From Auanema rhodensis (Eukaryota; Nematoda; Chromadorea; Rhabditida; Rhabditidae), in the NCBI GenBank assembly GCA_964057225.1, contig OZ059895.1, forward strand, positions 23,136,688 to 23,200,687: 64,000 nt of DNA. The letters run 5' to 3'. Below are positions 25,625 to 38,260 of this stretch, in pieces. A program made the translations under genes and the position numbers. The first letter of the stretch is position 1; every line of letters begins with the position of its first letter. Below the pieces are notes generated by a model. That model was given only the letters and a program-made list of their open reading frames with translations, was not told the DNA's origin and did not search any database.

Positions 25625-28081
25625 ACAATGTCTATCGTCTTTGCCTTAAAAAAAGGAATCTAAAAACATCTACTTTTTGCTAAATTATTTTGAAATTTTT
25701 CGAAAAAATTTTTGTCAAAATGTTTTTGGAAGCAATGTTGAGTGTACATGGAAACTCAACATACACTAATGCATCATTTTTCAAACGATCATAACTAATT
25801 TTTGTATTAAGCGTTTCTCAATGTAGTATAGTGCATTCGATGCGGATTTTCAAGCTGCGTCGATCTGTTTTATCAGATTTGCGCTAGCTTAAAAATGCAC
25901 CGAGATATCAACTGATATAAGTTCACACTTATATCCTCGATTTTCACCCTGAAGAATTAATTTTTTCGTTGAATAACATCGTCCATCGTCTTTGCCTTAA
26001 GAAAAGGAATCTAAAAACATCTACGTTTTGCTAAATTATCTTGAAATTTTTCGAAAAAATTTTTGTCAAAATGTTTTTGGAAGCAATGTTGAGTGTACAT
26101 GGAAACTCAACATACACTAATGCATCATTTTTCAAACGATCATAACTAATTTTTGTATTAAGCGTTTCTCAATGTAGTATAGTGCATTCGATGCAGATTT
26201 TTAAGCTGCGTCGATCTGTGTTATCAGATTTGCGCTAGCTTAAAAATGCACCGAGATATCAACTGATATATGTTCACACTTATATCCTCGATTTTCACCC
26301 TGAAGAATTAATTTTTTCGTTGAATAACAATGTCCATCGTCTTTGCCTTGAAAAAAGGAATCTAAAAACATCTACTTTTTGCTAAATTATTTTGAAATTT
26401 TTCGAAAAAATTTTTGTCAAAATGTTTTTGGAAGCAATGTTGAGTGTACATGGAAGCTCAACATACACTAATGCATCATTTTTCAAACGATCATAACTAA
26501 TTTTTGTATTAAGCGTTTCTCAATGTAGTATAGTGCATTCGATGCGGATTTTTAAGCTGCATCGATCTGTGTTATCAGATTTGCGCTAGCTTAAAAATGC
26601 ACCGAGATATCAACTGATATAAGTTCACACTTATATCCTCGATTTTCACCCTGAAGAATTAATTTTTTCGTTGAATAACAATGTCTATCGTCTTTGCCTT
26701 AAAAAAAGGAATCTAAAAACATCTACTTTTTGCTAAATTATTTTGAAATTTTTCGAAAAAATTTTTGTCAAAATGTTTTTGGAAGCAATGTTGAGTGTAC
26801 ATGGAAACTCAACATACACTAATGCATCATTTTTCAAACGATCATAACTAATTTTTGTATTAAGCGTTTCTCAATGTAGTATAGTGCATTCGATGCGGAT
26901 TTTCAAGCTGCGTCGATCTGTTTTATCAGATTTGCGCTAGCTTAAAAATGCACCGAGATATCAACTGATATAAGTTCACACTTATATCCTCGATTTTCAC
27001 CCTGAAGAATTAATTTTTTCGTTGAATAACATCGTCCATCGTCTTTGCCTTAAGAAAAGGAATCTAAAAACATCTACGTTTTGCTAAATTATCTTGAAAT
27101 TTTTCGAAAAAATTTTTGTCAAAATGTTTTTGGAAGCAATGTTGAGTGTACATGGAAACTCAACATACACTAATGCATCATTTTTCAAACGATCATAACT
27201 AATTTTTGTATTAAGCGTTTCTCAATGTAGTATAGTGCATTCGATGCAGATTTTTAAGCTGCGTCGATCTGTGTTATCAGATTTGCGCTAGCTTAAAAAT
27301 GCACCGAGATATCAACTGATATATGTTCACACTTATATCCTCGATTTTCACCCTGAAGAATTAATTTTTTCGTTGAATAACAATGTCCATCGTCTTTGCC
27401 TTGAAAAAAGGAATCTAAAAACATCTACTTTTTGCTAAATTATTTTGAAATTTTTCGAAAAAATTTTTGTCAAAATGTTTTTGGAAGCAATGTTGAGTGT
27501 ACATGGAAGCTCAACATACACTAATGCATCATTTTTCAAACGATCATAACTAATTTTTGTATTAAGCGTTTCTCAATGTAGTATAGTGCATTCGATGCGG
27601 ATTTTTAAGCTGCATCGATCTGTGTTATCAGATTTGCGCTAGCTTAAAAATGCACCGAGATATCAACTGATATAAGTTCACACTTATATCCTCGATTTTC
27701 ACCCTGAAGAATTAATTTTTTCGTTGAATAACAATGTCTATCGTCTTTGCCTTAAAAAAAGGAATCTAAAAACATCTACTTTTTGCTAAATTATTTTGAA
27801 ATTTTTCGAAAAAATTTTTGTCAAAATGTTTTTGGAAGCAATGTTGAGTGTACATGGAAACTCAACATACACTAATGCATCATTTTTCAAACGATCATAA
27901 CTAATTTTTGTATTAAGCGTTTCTCAATGTAGTATAGTGCATTCGATGCGGATTTTCAAGCTGCGTCGATCTGTTTTATCAGATTTGCGCTAGCTTAAAA
28001 ATGCACCGAGATATCAACTGATATAAGTTCACACTTATATCCTCGATTTTCACCCTGAAGAATTAATTTTTTCGTTGAATA
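25274..28081. repeat. Near-identical trimer higher-order repeats, copies 73-80
   Basis: The three monomers are a GGAAGCTC/GCATCG copy, a CTTAAAAAAAGG/GATTTTCAAG copy and an ACATCGTCC/CTTAAGAAAAGG/CTACGTTTTG/GCAGAT copy. Units begin at 25274, 26327 and 27380, a 1053-bp period, and the third unit is cut after two monomers. I saw no differences between units at any marker site. This is therefore one of the youngest amplifications in the window. It overlaps block D by one monomer. Confidence 0.85.
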
Positions 28082-29836
28082 ACATCGTCCATCGTCTTTG
28101 CCTTAAGAAAAGGAATCTAAAAACATCTACGTTTTGCTAAATTATCTTGAAATTTTTCGAAAAAATTTTTGTCAAAATGTTTTTGGAAGCAATGTTGAGT
28201 GTACATGGAAACTCAACATACACTAATGCATCATTTTTCAAACGATCATAACTAATTTTTGTATTAAGCGTTTCTCAATGTAGTATAGTGCATTCGATGC
28301 GGATTTTTAAGCTGCGTCGATCTGAGTTATCAGATTTGCGCTAGCTTAAAAATGCACCGAGATATCAACTGATATAAGTTCACACTTATATCCTCGATTT
28401 TCACCCTGAAGAATTAATTTTTTCGTTGAATAACATCGTCCATCGTCTTTGCCTTAAGAAAAGGAATCTAAAAACATCTACGTTTTGCTAAATTATCTTG
28501 AAATTTTTCGAAAAAATTTTTGTCAAAATGTTTTTGGAAGCAATGTTGAGTGTACATGGAAACTCAACATACACTAATGCATCATTTTTCAAACGATCAT
28601 AACTAATTTTTGTATTAAGCGTTTCTCAATGTAGTATAGTGCATTCGATGCGGATTTTTAAGCTGCGTCGATCTGTTTTATCAGATTTGCGCTAGCTTAA
28701 AAATGCACCGAAATATCAACTGATATAAGTTCACACATATATCCTCGATTTTCACCCTGAAGAATTAATTTTTTCGTTGAATAACAATGTCCATCGTCTT
28801 TGCCTTGAAAAAAGAAATCTAAAAACATCTACTTTTTGCTAAATTATTTTGAAATTTTTCGAAAAAATTTTTGTCAAAATGTTTTTGGAAGCAATGTTGA
28901 GTGTACATGGAAACTCAACATACACTAATGCATCATTTTTCAAACGATCATAACTAATTTTTGTATTGAGCGTTTCTCAATGTAGTATAGTGCATTCGAT
29001 GCAGATTTTTAAGCTGCGTCGATCTGTGTTATCAGATTTGCGCTAGCTTAAAAATGCACCGAGATATCAACTGATATATGTTCACACTTATATCCTCGAT
29101 TTTCACTCTGAAGAATTAATTTTTTCGTTGAATAACAATGTCCATCGTCTTTGCCTTGAAAAAAGGAATCTAAAAACATCTACTTTTTGCTAAATTATTC
29201 TGAAATTTTTCGAAAAAATTTTTGTCAAAATGTTTTTGGAAGCAATGTTGAGTGTACATGGAAACTCAACATACACTAATGCATCATTTTTCAAACGATC
29301 ATAACTAATTTTTGTATTAAGCGTTTCTCAATGTAGTATAGTGCATTCGATGCGGATTTTTAAGCTGCGTCGATCTGTGTTATCAGATTTGCGCTAGCTT
29401 AAAAATGCACCGAGATATCAACTGATATATGTTCACACTTATATCCTCGATTTTCACCCTGAAGAATTAATTTTTTCGTTGAATAACAATGTCCATCGTC
29501 TTTGCCTTGAAAAAAGGAATCTAAAAACATCTACTTTTTGCTAAATTATTTCGAAATTTTTCGAAAAAATTTTTGTCAAAATGTTTTTGGAAGCAATGTT
29601 GAGTGAACATGGAAACTCAACATACACTAATGCATCATTTTTCAAACGATCATAACTAATTTTTGTATTAAGCGTTTCTCAATGTAGTATAGTGCATTCG
29701 ATGCGGATTTTTAAGCTGCGTCGATCTGTTTTATCAGATTTGCGCTAGCTTAAAAATGCACCGAAATATCAACTGATATAAGTTCACACATATATCCTCG
29801 ATTTTCACCCTGAAGAATTAATTTTTTCGTTGAATA
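28082..29836. repeat. Five-monomer block E, first copy (copies 81-85)
   Basis: This 1755-bp block recurs at 33698-35452, offset 5616 bases. Marker order: ACATCGTCC/CTTAAG/TCTGAGTT; ACATCGTCC/CTTAAG/TTTTATC; AAAAGAAATC/TATTGAGCG/GCAGAT/TTCACTCTG; ATTCTG; ATTTCG/GAGTGAACATGG/TTTTATC. The only difference noted is AATGTAATAT near 34600 in the second copy. The TCTGAGTT allele first appears here. Confidence 0.85.
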
Positions 29837-32644
29837 ACAATGTCCATCGTCTTTGCCTTGAAAAAAGGAATCTAAAAACATCTACTTTTTGCTAAATTAT
29901 TTTGAAATTTTTCGAAAAAATTTTTGTCAAAATGTTTTTGGAAGCAATGTTGAGTGTACATGGAAACTCAACATACACTAATGCATCATTTTTCAAACGA
30001 TCATAACTAATTTTTGTATTAAGCGTTTCTCAATGTAGTATAGTGCATTCGATGCGGATTTTTAAGCTGCATCGATCTGTGTTATCAGATTTGCGCTAGC
30101 TTAAAAATGCACCGAGATATCAACTGATATAAGTTCACACTTATATCCTCGATTTTCACCCTGAAGAATTAATTTTTTCGTTGAATAACAATGTCTATCG
30201 TCTTTGCCTTAAAAAAAGGAATCTAAAAACATCTACTTTTTGCTAAATTATTTTGAAATTTTTCGAAAAAATTTTTGTCAAAATGTTTTTGGAAGCAATG
30301 TTGAGTGTACATGGAAACTCAACATACACTAATGCATCATTTTTCAAACGATCATAACTAATTTTTGTATTAAGCGTTTCTCAATGTAGTATAGTGCATT
30401 CGATGCGGATTTTTAAGCTGCGTCGATCTGTTTTATCAGATTTGCGCTAGCTTAAAAATGCACCGAAATATCAACTGATATAAGTTCACACATATATCCT
30501 CGATTTTCACCCTGAAGAATTAATTTTTTCGTTGAATAACAATGTCCATCGTCTTTGCCTTGAAAAAAGGAATCTAAAAACATCTACTTTTTGCTAAATT
30601 ATTTTGAAATTTTTCGAAAAAATTTTTGTCAAAATGTTTTTGGAAGCAATGTTGAGTGTACATGGAAACTCCACATACACTAATGCATCATTTTTCAAAC
30701 GATCATAACTAATTTTTGTATTAAGCGTTTCTCAATGTAGTATAGTGCATTCGATGCGGATTTTTAAGCTGCGTCGATCTGTTTTATCAGATTTGCGCTA
30801 GCTTAAAAATGCACCGAAATATCAACTGATATAAGTTCACACATATATCCTCGATTTTCACCCTGAAGAATTAATTTTTTCGTTGAATAGCAATGTCCAT
30901 CGTCTTTGCCTTGAAAAAAGGAATCTAAAAACATCTACTTTTTGCTAAATTATTTTGAAATTTTTCGAAAAAATTTTTGTCAAAATGTTTTTGGAAGCAA
31001 TGTTGAGTGTACATGGAAACTCAACATACACTAATGCATCATTTTTCAAACGATCATAACTAATTTTTGTATTAAGCGTTTCTCAATGTAGTATAGTGCA
31101 TTCGATGCGGATTTTTAAGCTGCATCGATCTGTGTTATCAGATTTGCGCTAGCTTAAAAATGCACCGAGATATCAACTGATATAAGTTCACACTTATATC
31201 CTCGATTTTCACCCTGAAGAATTAATTTTTTCGTTGAATAACAATGTCTATCGTCTTTGCCTTAAAAAAAGGAATCTAAAAACATCTACTTTTTGCTAAA
31301 TTATTTTGAAATTTTTCGAAAAAATTTTTGTCAAAATGTTTTTGGAAGCAATGTTGAGTGTACATGGAAACTCAACATACACTAATGCATCATTTTTCAA
31401 ACGATCATAACTAATTTTTGTATTAAGCGTTTCTCAATGTAGTATAGTGCATTCGATGCGGATTTTTAAGCTGCGTCGATCTGTGTTATCAGATTTGCGC
31501 TAGCTTAAAAATGCACCGAGATATCAACTGATATATGTTCACACTTATATCCTTGATTTTCACCCTGAAGAATTAATTTTTTCGTTGAATAACAATGTCC
31601 ATCGTCTTTGCCTTGAAAAAAGGAATCTAAAAACATCTACTTTTTGCTAAATTATTTTGAAATTTTTCGAAAAAATTTTTGTCAAAATGTTTTTGGAAGC
31701 AATGTTGAGTGTACATGGAAACTCAACATACACTAATGCATCATTTTTCAAACGATCATAACTAATTTTTGTATTAAGCGTTTCTCAATGTAGTATAGTG
31801 CATTCGATGCGGATTTTTAAGCTGCGTCGATCTGTTTTATCAGATTTGCGCTAGCTTAAAAATGCACCGAAATATCAACTGATATAAGTTCACACATATA
31901 TCCTCGATTTTCACCCTGAAGAATTAATTTTTTCGTTGAATAGCAATGTCCATCGTCTTTGCCTTGAAAAAAGGAATCTAAAAACATCTACTTTTTGCTA
32001 AATTATTTTGAAATTTTTCGAAAAAATTTTTGTCAAAATGTTTTTGGAAGCAATGTTGAGTGTACATGGAAACTCAACATACACTAATGCATCATTTTTC
32101 AAACGATCATAACTAATTTTTGTATTAAGCGTTTCTCAATGTAGTATAGTGCATTCGATGCAGATTTTTAAGCTGCGTCGATCTGTGTTATCAGATTTGC
32201 GCTAGCTTAAAAATGCACCGAGATATCAACTGATATATGTTCACACTTATATCCTCGATTTTCACCCTGAAGAATTAATTTTTTCGTTGAATAACAATGT
32301 CCATCGTCTTTGCCTTGAAAAAAGGAATCTAAAAACATCTACTTTTTGCTAAATTATTTTGAAATTTTTCGAAAAAATTTTTGTCAAAATGTTTTTGGAA
32401 GCAATGTTGAGTGTACATGGAAGCTCAACATACACTAATGCATCATTTTTCAAACGATCATAACTAATTTTTGTATTAAGCGTTTCTCAATGTAGTATAG
32501 TGCATTCGATGCGGATTTTTAAGCTGCATCGATCTGTGTTATCAGATTTGCGCTAGCTTAAAAATGCACCGAGATATCAACTGATATAAGTTCACACTTA
32601 TATCCTCGATTTTCACCCTGAAGAATTAATTTTTTCGTTGAATA
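29837..32644. repeat. Eight-monomer block D, second copy (copies 86-93)
   Basis: This repeats 22817-25624 with the same order of marker alleles. It carries a private A-to-C at 30672 that breaks one arm of the conserved core dyad. The match stops at 32644: the next monomer has GCATCG where the first copy is followed by the GATTTTCAAG monomer. Confidence 0.85.
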
Positions 32645-33697
32645 ACAATGTCTATCGTCTTTGCCTTAAAAAAAGGAATCTAAAAACATCTACTTTTTGC
32701 TAAATTATTTTGAAATTTTTCGAAAAAATTTTTGTCAAAATGTTTTTGGAAGCAATGTTGAGTGTACATGGAAACTCAACATACACTAATGCATCATTTT
32801 TCAAACGATCATAACTAATTTTTGTATTAAGCGTTTCTCAATGTAGTATAGTGCATTCGATGCGGATTTTTAAGCTGCATCGATCTGTGTTATCAGATTT
32901 GCGCTAGCTTAAAAATGCACCGAGATATCAACTGATATAAGTTCACACTTATATCCTCGATTTTCACCCTGAAGAATTAATTTTGTCGTTGAATAACAAT
33001 GTCTATCGTCTTTGCCTTAAAAAAAGGAATCTAAAAACATCTACTTTTTGCTAAATTATTTTGAAATTTTTCGAAAAAATTTTTGTCAAAATGTTTTTGG
33101 AAGCAATGTTGAGTGTACATGGAAACTCAACATACACTAATGCATCATTTTTCAAACGATCATAACTAATTTTTGTATTAAGCGTTTCTCAATGTAGTAT
33201 AGTGCATTCGATGCGGATTTTTAAGCTGCATCGATCTGTGTTATCAGATTTGCGCTAGCTTAAAAATGCACCGAGATATCAACTGATATAAGTTCACACT
33301 TATATCCTCGATTTTCACCCTGAAGAATTAATTTTTTCGTTGAATAACAATGTCTATCGTCTTTGCCTTAAAAAAAGGAATCTAAAAACATCTACTTTTT
33401 GCTAAATTATTTTGAAATTTTTCGAAAAAATTTTTGTCAAAATGTTTTTGGAAGCAATGTTGAGTGTACATGGAAACTCAACATACACTAATGCATCATT
33501 TTTCAAACGATCATAACTAATTTTTGTATTAAGCGTTTCTCAATGTAGTATAGTGCATTCGATGCGGATTTTTAAGCTGCGTCGATCTGTTTTATCAGAT
33601 TTGCGCTAGCTTAAAAATGCACCGAGATATCAACTGATATAAGTTCACACTTATATCCTCGATTTTCACCCTGAAGAATTAATTTTTTCGTTGAATA
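32645..33697. repeat. Three CTTAAAAAAAGG monomers, copies 94-96
   Basis: Three successive monomers all carry GTCTATCG and CTTAAAAAAAGG. The first two also share GCATCG and look like a simple monomer duplication. The first ends TTTTGTCGTTG, a private change near 32985. The third has TTTTATC with CGAGATATC and leads into the second copy of block E. No gene is present. Confidence 0.75.
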
Positions 33698-35452
33698 ACA
33701 TCGTCCATCGTCTTTGCCTTAAGAAAAGGAATCTAAAAACATCTACGTTTTGCTAAATTATCTTGAAATTTTTCGAAAAAATTTTTGTCAAAATGTTTTT
33801 GGAAGCAATGTTGAGTGTACATGGAAACTCAACATACACTAATGCATCATTTTTCAAACGATCATAACTAATTTTTGTATTAAGCGTTTCTCAATGTAGT
33901 ATAGTGCATTCGATGCGGATTTTTAAGCTGCGTCGATCTGAGTTATCAGATTTGCGCTAGCTTAAAAATGCACCGAGATATCAACTGATATAAGTTCACA
34001 CTTATATCCTCGATTTTCACCCTGAAGAATTAATTTTTTCGTTGAATAACATCGTCCATCGTCTTTGCCTTAAGAAAAGGAATCTAAAAACATCTACGTT
34101 TTGCTAAATTATCTTGAAATTTTTCGAAAAAATTTTTGTCAAAATGTTTTTGGAAGCAATGTTGAGTGTACATGGAAACTCAACATACACTAATGCATCA
34201 TTTTTCAAACGATCATAACTAATTTTTGTATTAAGCGTTTCTCAATGTAGTATAGTGCATTCGATGCGGATTTTTAAGCTGCGTCGATCTGTTTTATCAG
34301 ATTTGCGCTAGCTTAAAAATGCACCGAAATATCAACTGATATAAGTTCACACATATATCCTCGATTTTCACCCTGAAGAATTAATTTTTTCGTTGAATAA
34401 CAATGTCCATCGTCTTTGCCTTGAAAAAAGAAATCTAAAAACATCTACTTTTTGCTAAATTATTTTGAAATTTTTCGAAAAAATTTTTGTCAAAATGTTT
34501 TTGGAAGCAATGTTGAGTGTACATGGAAACTCAACATACACTAATGCATCATTTTTCAAACGATCATAACTAATTTTTGTATTGAGCGTTTCTCAATGTA
34601 ATATAGTGCATTCGATGCAGATTTTTAAGCTGCGTCGATCTGTGTTATCAGATTTGCGCTAGCTTAAAAATGCACCGAGATATCAACTGATATATGTTCA
34701 CACTTATATCCTCGATTTTCACTCTGAAGAATTAATTTTTTCGTTGAATAACAATGTCCATCGTCTTTGCCTTGAAAAAAGGAATCTAAAAACATCTACT
34801 TTTTGCTAAATTATTCTGAAATTTTTCGAAAAAATTTTTGTCAAAATGTTTTTGGAAGCAATGTTGAGTGTACATGGAAACTCAACATACACTAATGCAT
34901 CATTTTTCAAACGATCATAACTAATTTTTGTATTAAGCGTTTCTCAATGTAGTATAGTGCATTCGATGCGGATTTTTAAGCTGCGTCGATCTGTGTTATC
35001 AGATTTGCGCTAGCTTAAAAATGCACCGAGATATCAACTGATATATGTTCACACTTATATCCTCGATTTTCACCCTGAAGAATTAATTTTTTCGTTGAAT
35101 AACAATGTCCATCGTCTTTGCCTTGAAAAAAGGAATCTAAAAACATCTACTTTTTGCTAAATTATTTCGAAATTTTTCGAAAAAATTTTTGTCAAAATGT
35201 TTTTGGAAGCAATGTTGAGTGAACATGGAAACTCAACATACACTAATGCATCATTTTTCAAACGATCATAACTAATTTTTGTATTAAGCGTTTCTCAATG
35301 TAGTATAGTGCATTCGATGCGGATTTTTAAGCTGCGTCGATCTGTTTTATCAGATTTGCGCTAGCTTAAAAATGCACCGAAATATCAACTGATATAAGTT
35401 CACACATATATCCTCGATTTTCACCCTGAAGAATTAATTTTTTCGTTGAATA
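33698..35452. repeat. Five-monomer block E, second copy (copies 97-101)
   Basis: This repeats 28082-29836 with the same allele order, including TCTGAGTT, TATTGAGCG, TTCACTCTG, ATTCTG and GAGTGAACATGG. A private G-to-A gives AATGTAATAT near 34600. The offset from the first copy (5616) differs from that of block D (7020). The two duplications therefore do not belong to one simple event, or the interval between them later changed by four monomers. Confidence 0.85.
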
Positions 35453-38260
35453 ACAATGTCCATCGTCTTTGCCTTGAAAAAAGAAATCTAAAAACATCTA
35501 CTTTTTGCTAAATTATTTCGAAATTTTTCGAAAAAATTTTTGTCAAAATGTTTTTGGAAGCAATGTTGAGTGTACATGGAAACTCAACATACACTAATGC
35601 ATCATTTTTCAAACGATCATAACTAATTTTTGTATTGAGCGTTTCTCAATGTAGTATAGTGCATTCGATGCAGATTTTTAAGCTGCGTCGATCTGTTTTA
35701 TCAGATTTGCGCTAGCTTAAAAATGCACCGAGATATCAACTGATATATGTTCACACTTATATCCTCGATTTTCACTCTGAAGAATTAATTTTTTCGTTGA
35801 ATAACAATGTCCATCGTCTTTGCCTTGAAAAAAGGAATCTAAAAACATCTACTTTTTGCTAAATTATTCTGAAATTTTTCGAAAAAATTTTTGTCAAAAT
35901 GTTTTTGGAAGCAATGTTGAGTGTACATGGAAACTCAACATACACTAATGCATCATTTTTCAAACGATCATAACTAATTTTTGTATTAAGCGTTTCTCAA
36001 TGTAGTATAGTGCATTCGATGTGGATTTTTAAGCTGCGTCGATCTGTGTTATCAGATTTGCGCTAGCTTAAAAATGCACCGAGATATCAACTGATATATG
36101 TTCACACTTATATCCTCGATTTTCACCCTGAAGAATTAATTTTTTCGTTGAATAACAATGTCCATCGTCTTTGCCTTGAAAAAAGGAATCTAAAAACATC
36201 TACTTTTTGCTAAATTATTTCGAAATTTTTCGAAAAAATTTTTGTCAAAATGTTTTTGGAAGCAATGTTGAGTGAACATGGAAACTCAACATACACTAAT
36301 GCATCATTTTTCAAACGATCATAACTAATTTTTGTATTAAGCGTTTCTCAATGTAGTATAGTGCATTCGATGCGGATTTTTAAGCTGCGTCGATCTGTTT
36401 TATCAGATTTGCGCTAGCTTAAAAATGCACCGAAATATCAACTGATATAAGTTCACACATATATCCTCGATTTTCACCCTGAAGAATTAATTTTTTCGTT
36501 GAATAACAATGTCCATCGTCTTTGCCTTGAAAAAAGAAATCTAAAAACATCTACTTTTTGCTAAATTATTTCGAAATTTTTCGAAAAAATTTTTGTCAAA
36601 ATGTTTTTGGAAGCAATGTTGAGTGTACATGGAAACTCAACATACACTAATGCATCATTTTTCAAACGATCATAACTAATTTTTGTATTGAGCGTTTCTC
36701 AATGTAGTATAGTGCATTCGATGCAGATTTTTAAGCTGCGTCGATCTGTTTTATCAGATTTGCGCTAGCTTAAAAATGCACCGAGATATCAACTGATATA
36801 TGTTCACACTTATATCCTCGATTTTCACCCTGAAGAATTAATTTTTTCGTTGAATAACAATGTCCATCGTCTTTGCCTTGAAAAAAGAAATCTAAAAACA
36901 TCTACTTTTTGCTAAATTATTTTGAACTTTTTCGAAAAAATTTTTGTCAAAATGTTTTTGGAAGCAATGTTGAGTGTACATGGAAACTCAACATACACTA
37001 ATGCATCATTTTTCAAACGATCATAACTAATTTTTGTATTGAGCGTTTCTCAATGTAGTATAGTGCATTCGATGCAGATTTTTAAGCTGCGTCGATCTGT
37101 GTTATCAGATTTGCGCTAGCTTAAAAATGCACCGAGATATCAACTGATATATGTTCACACTTATATCCTCGATTTTCACTCTGAAGAATTAATTTTTTCG
37201 TTGAATAACAATGTCCATCGTCTTTGCCTTGAAAAAAGGAATCTAAAAACATCTACTTTTTGCTAAATTATTCTGAAATTTTTCGAAAAAATTTTTGTCA
37301 AAATGTTTTTGGAAGCAATGTTGAGTGTACATGGAAACTCAACATACACTAATGCATCATTTTTCAAACGATCATAACTAATTTTTGTATTAAGCGTTTC
37401 TCAATGTAGTATAGTGCATTCGATGCGGATTTTTAAGCTGCGTCGATCTGTGTTATCAGATTTGCGCTAGCTTAAAAATGCACCGAGATATCAACTGATA
37501 TATGTTCACACTTATATCCTCGATTTTCACCCTGAAGAATTAATTTTTTCGTTGAATAACAATGTCCATCGTCTTTGCCTTGAAAAAAGGAATCTAAAAA
37601 CATCTACTTTTTGCTAAATTATTTCGAAATTTTTCGAAAAAATTTTTGTCAAAATGTTTTTGGAAGCAATGTTGAGTGAACATGGAAACTCAACATACAC
37701 TAATGCATCATTTTTCAAACGATCATAACTAATTTTTGTATTAAGCGTTTCTCAATGTAGTATAGTGCATTCGATGCGGATTTTTAAGCTGCATCGATCT
37801 GTGTTATCAGATTTGCGCTAGCTTAAAAATGCACCGAGATATCAACTGATATAAGTTCACACTTATATCCTCGATTTTCACCCTGAAGAATTAATTTTTT
37901 CGTTGAATAACAATGTCCATCGTCTTTGCCTTGAAAAAAGAAATCTAAAAACATCTACTTTTTGCTAAATTATTTTGAAATTTTTCGAAAAAATTTTTGT
38001 CAAAATGTTTTTGGAAGCAATGTTGAGTGTACATGGAAACTCAACATACACTAATGCATCATTTTTCAAACGATCATAACTAATTTTTGTATTAAGCGTT
38101 TCTCAATGTAGTATAGTGCATTCGATGCAGATTTTTAAGCTGCGTCGATCTGTGTTATCAGATTTGCGCTAGCTTAAAAATGCACCGAGATATCAACTGA
38201 TATATGTTCACACTTATATCCTCGATTTTCACCCTGAAGAATTAATTTTTTCGTTGAATA
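35453..38260. repeat. Trimer region, copies 102-109
   Basis: The order TATTGAGCG/GCAGAT monomer, ATTCTG monomer, ATTTCG/GAGTGAACATGG monomer continues from block E, with units at 35453, 36506 (first monomer only) and 36857. Copies 106-109 (36857-38260) resemble copies 33-36 (11233-12637) in marker order: GAACTTTTTC plus TATTGAGCG, ATTCTG, GAGTGAACATGG with GCATCG, then GCAGAT. The separation is about 25.6 kb. No gene is present. Confidence 0.8.
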
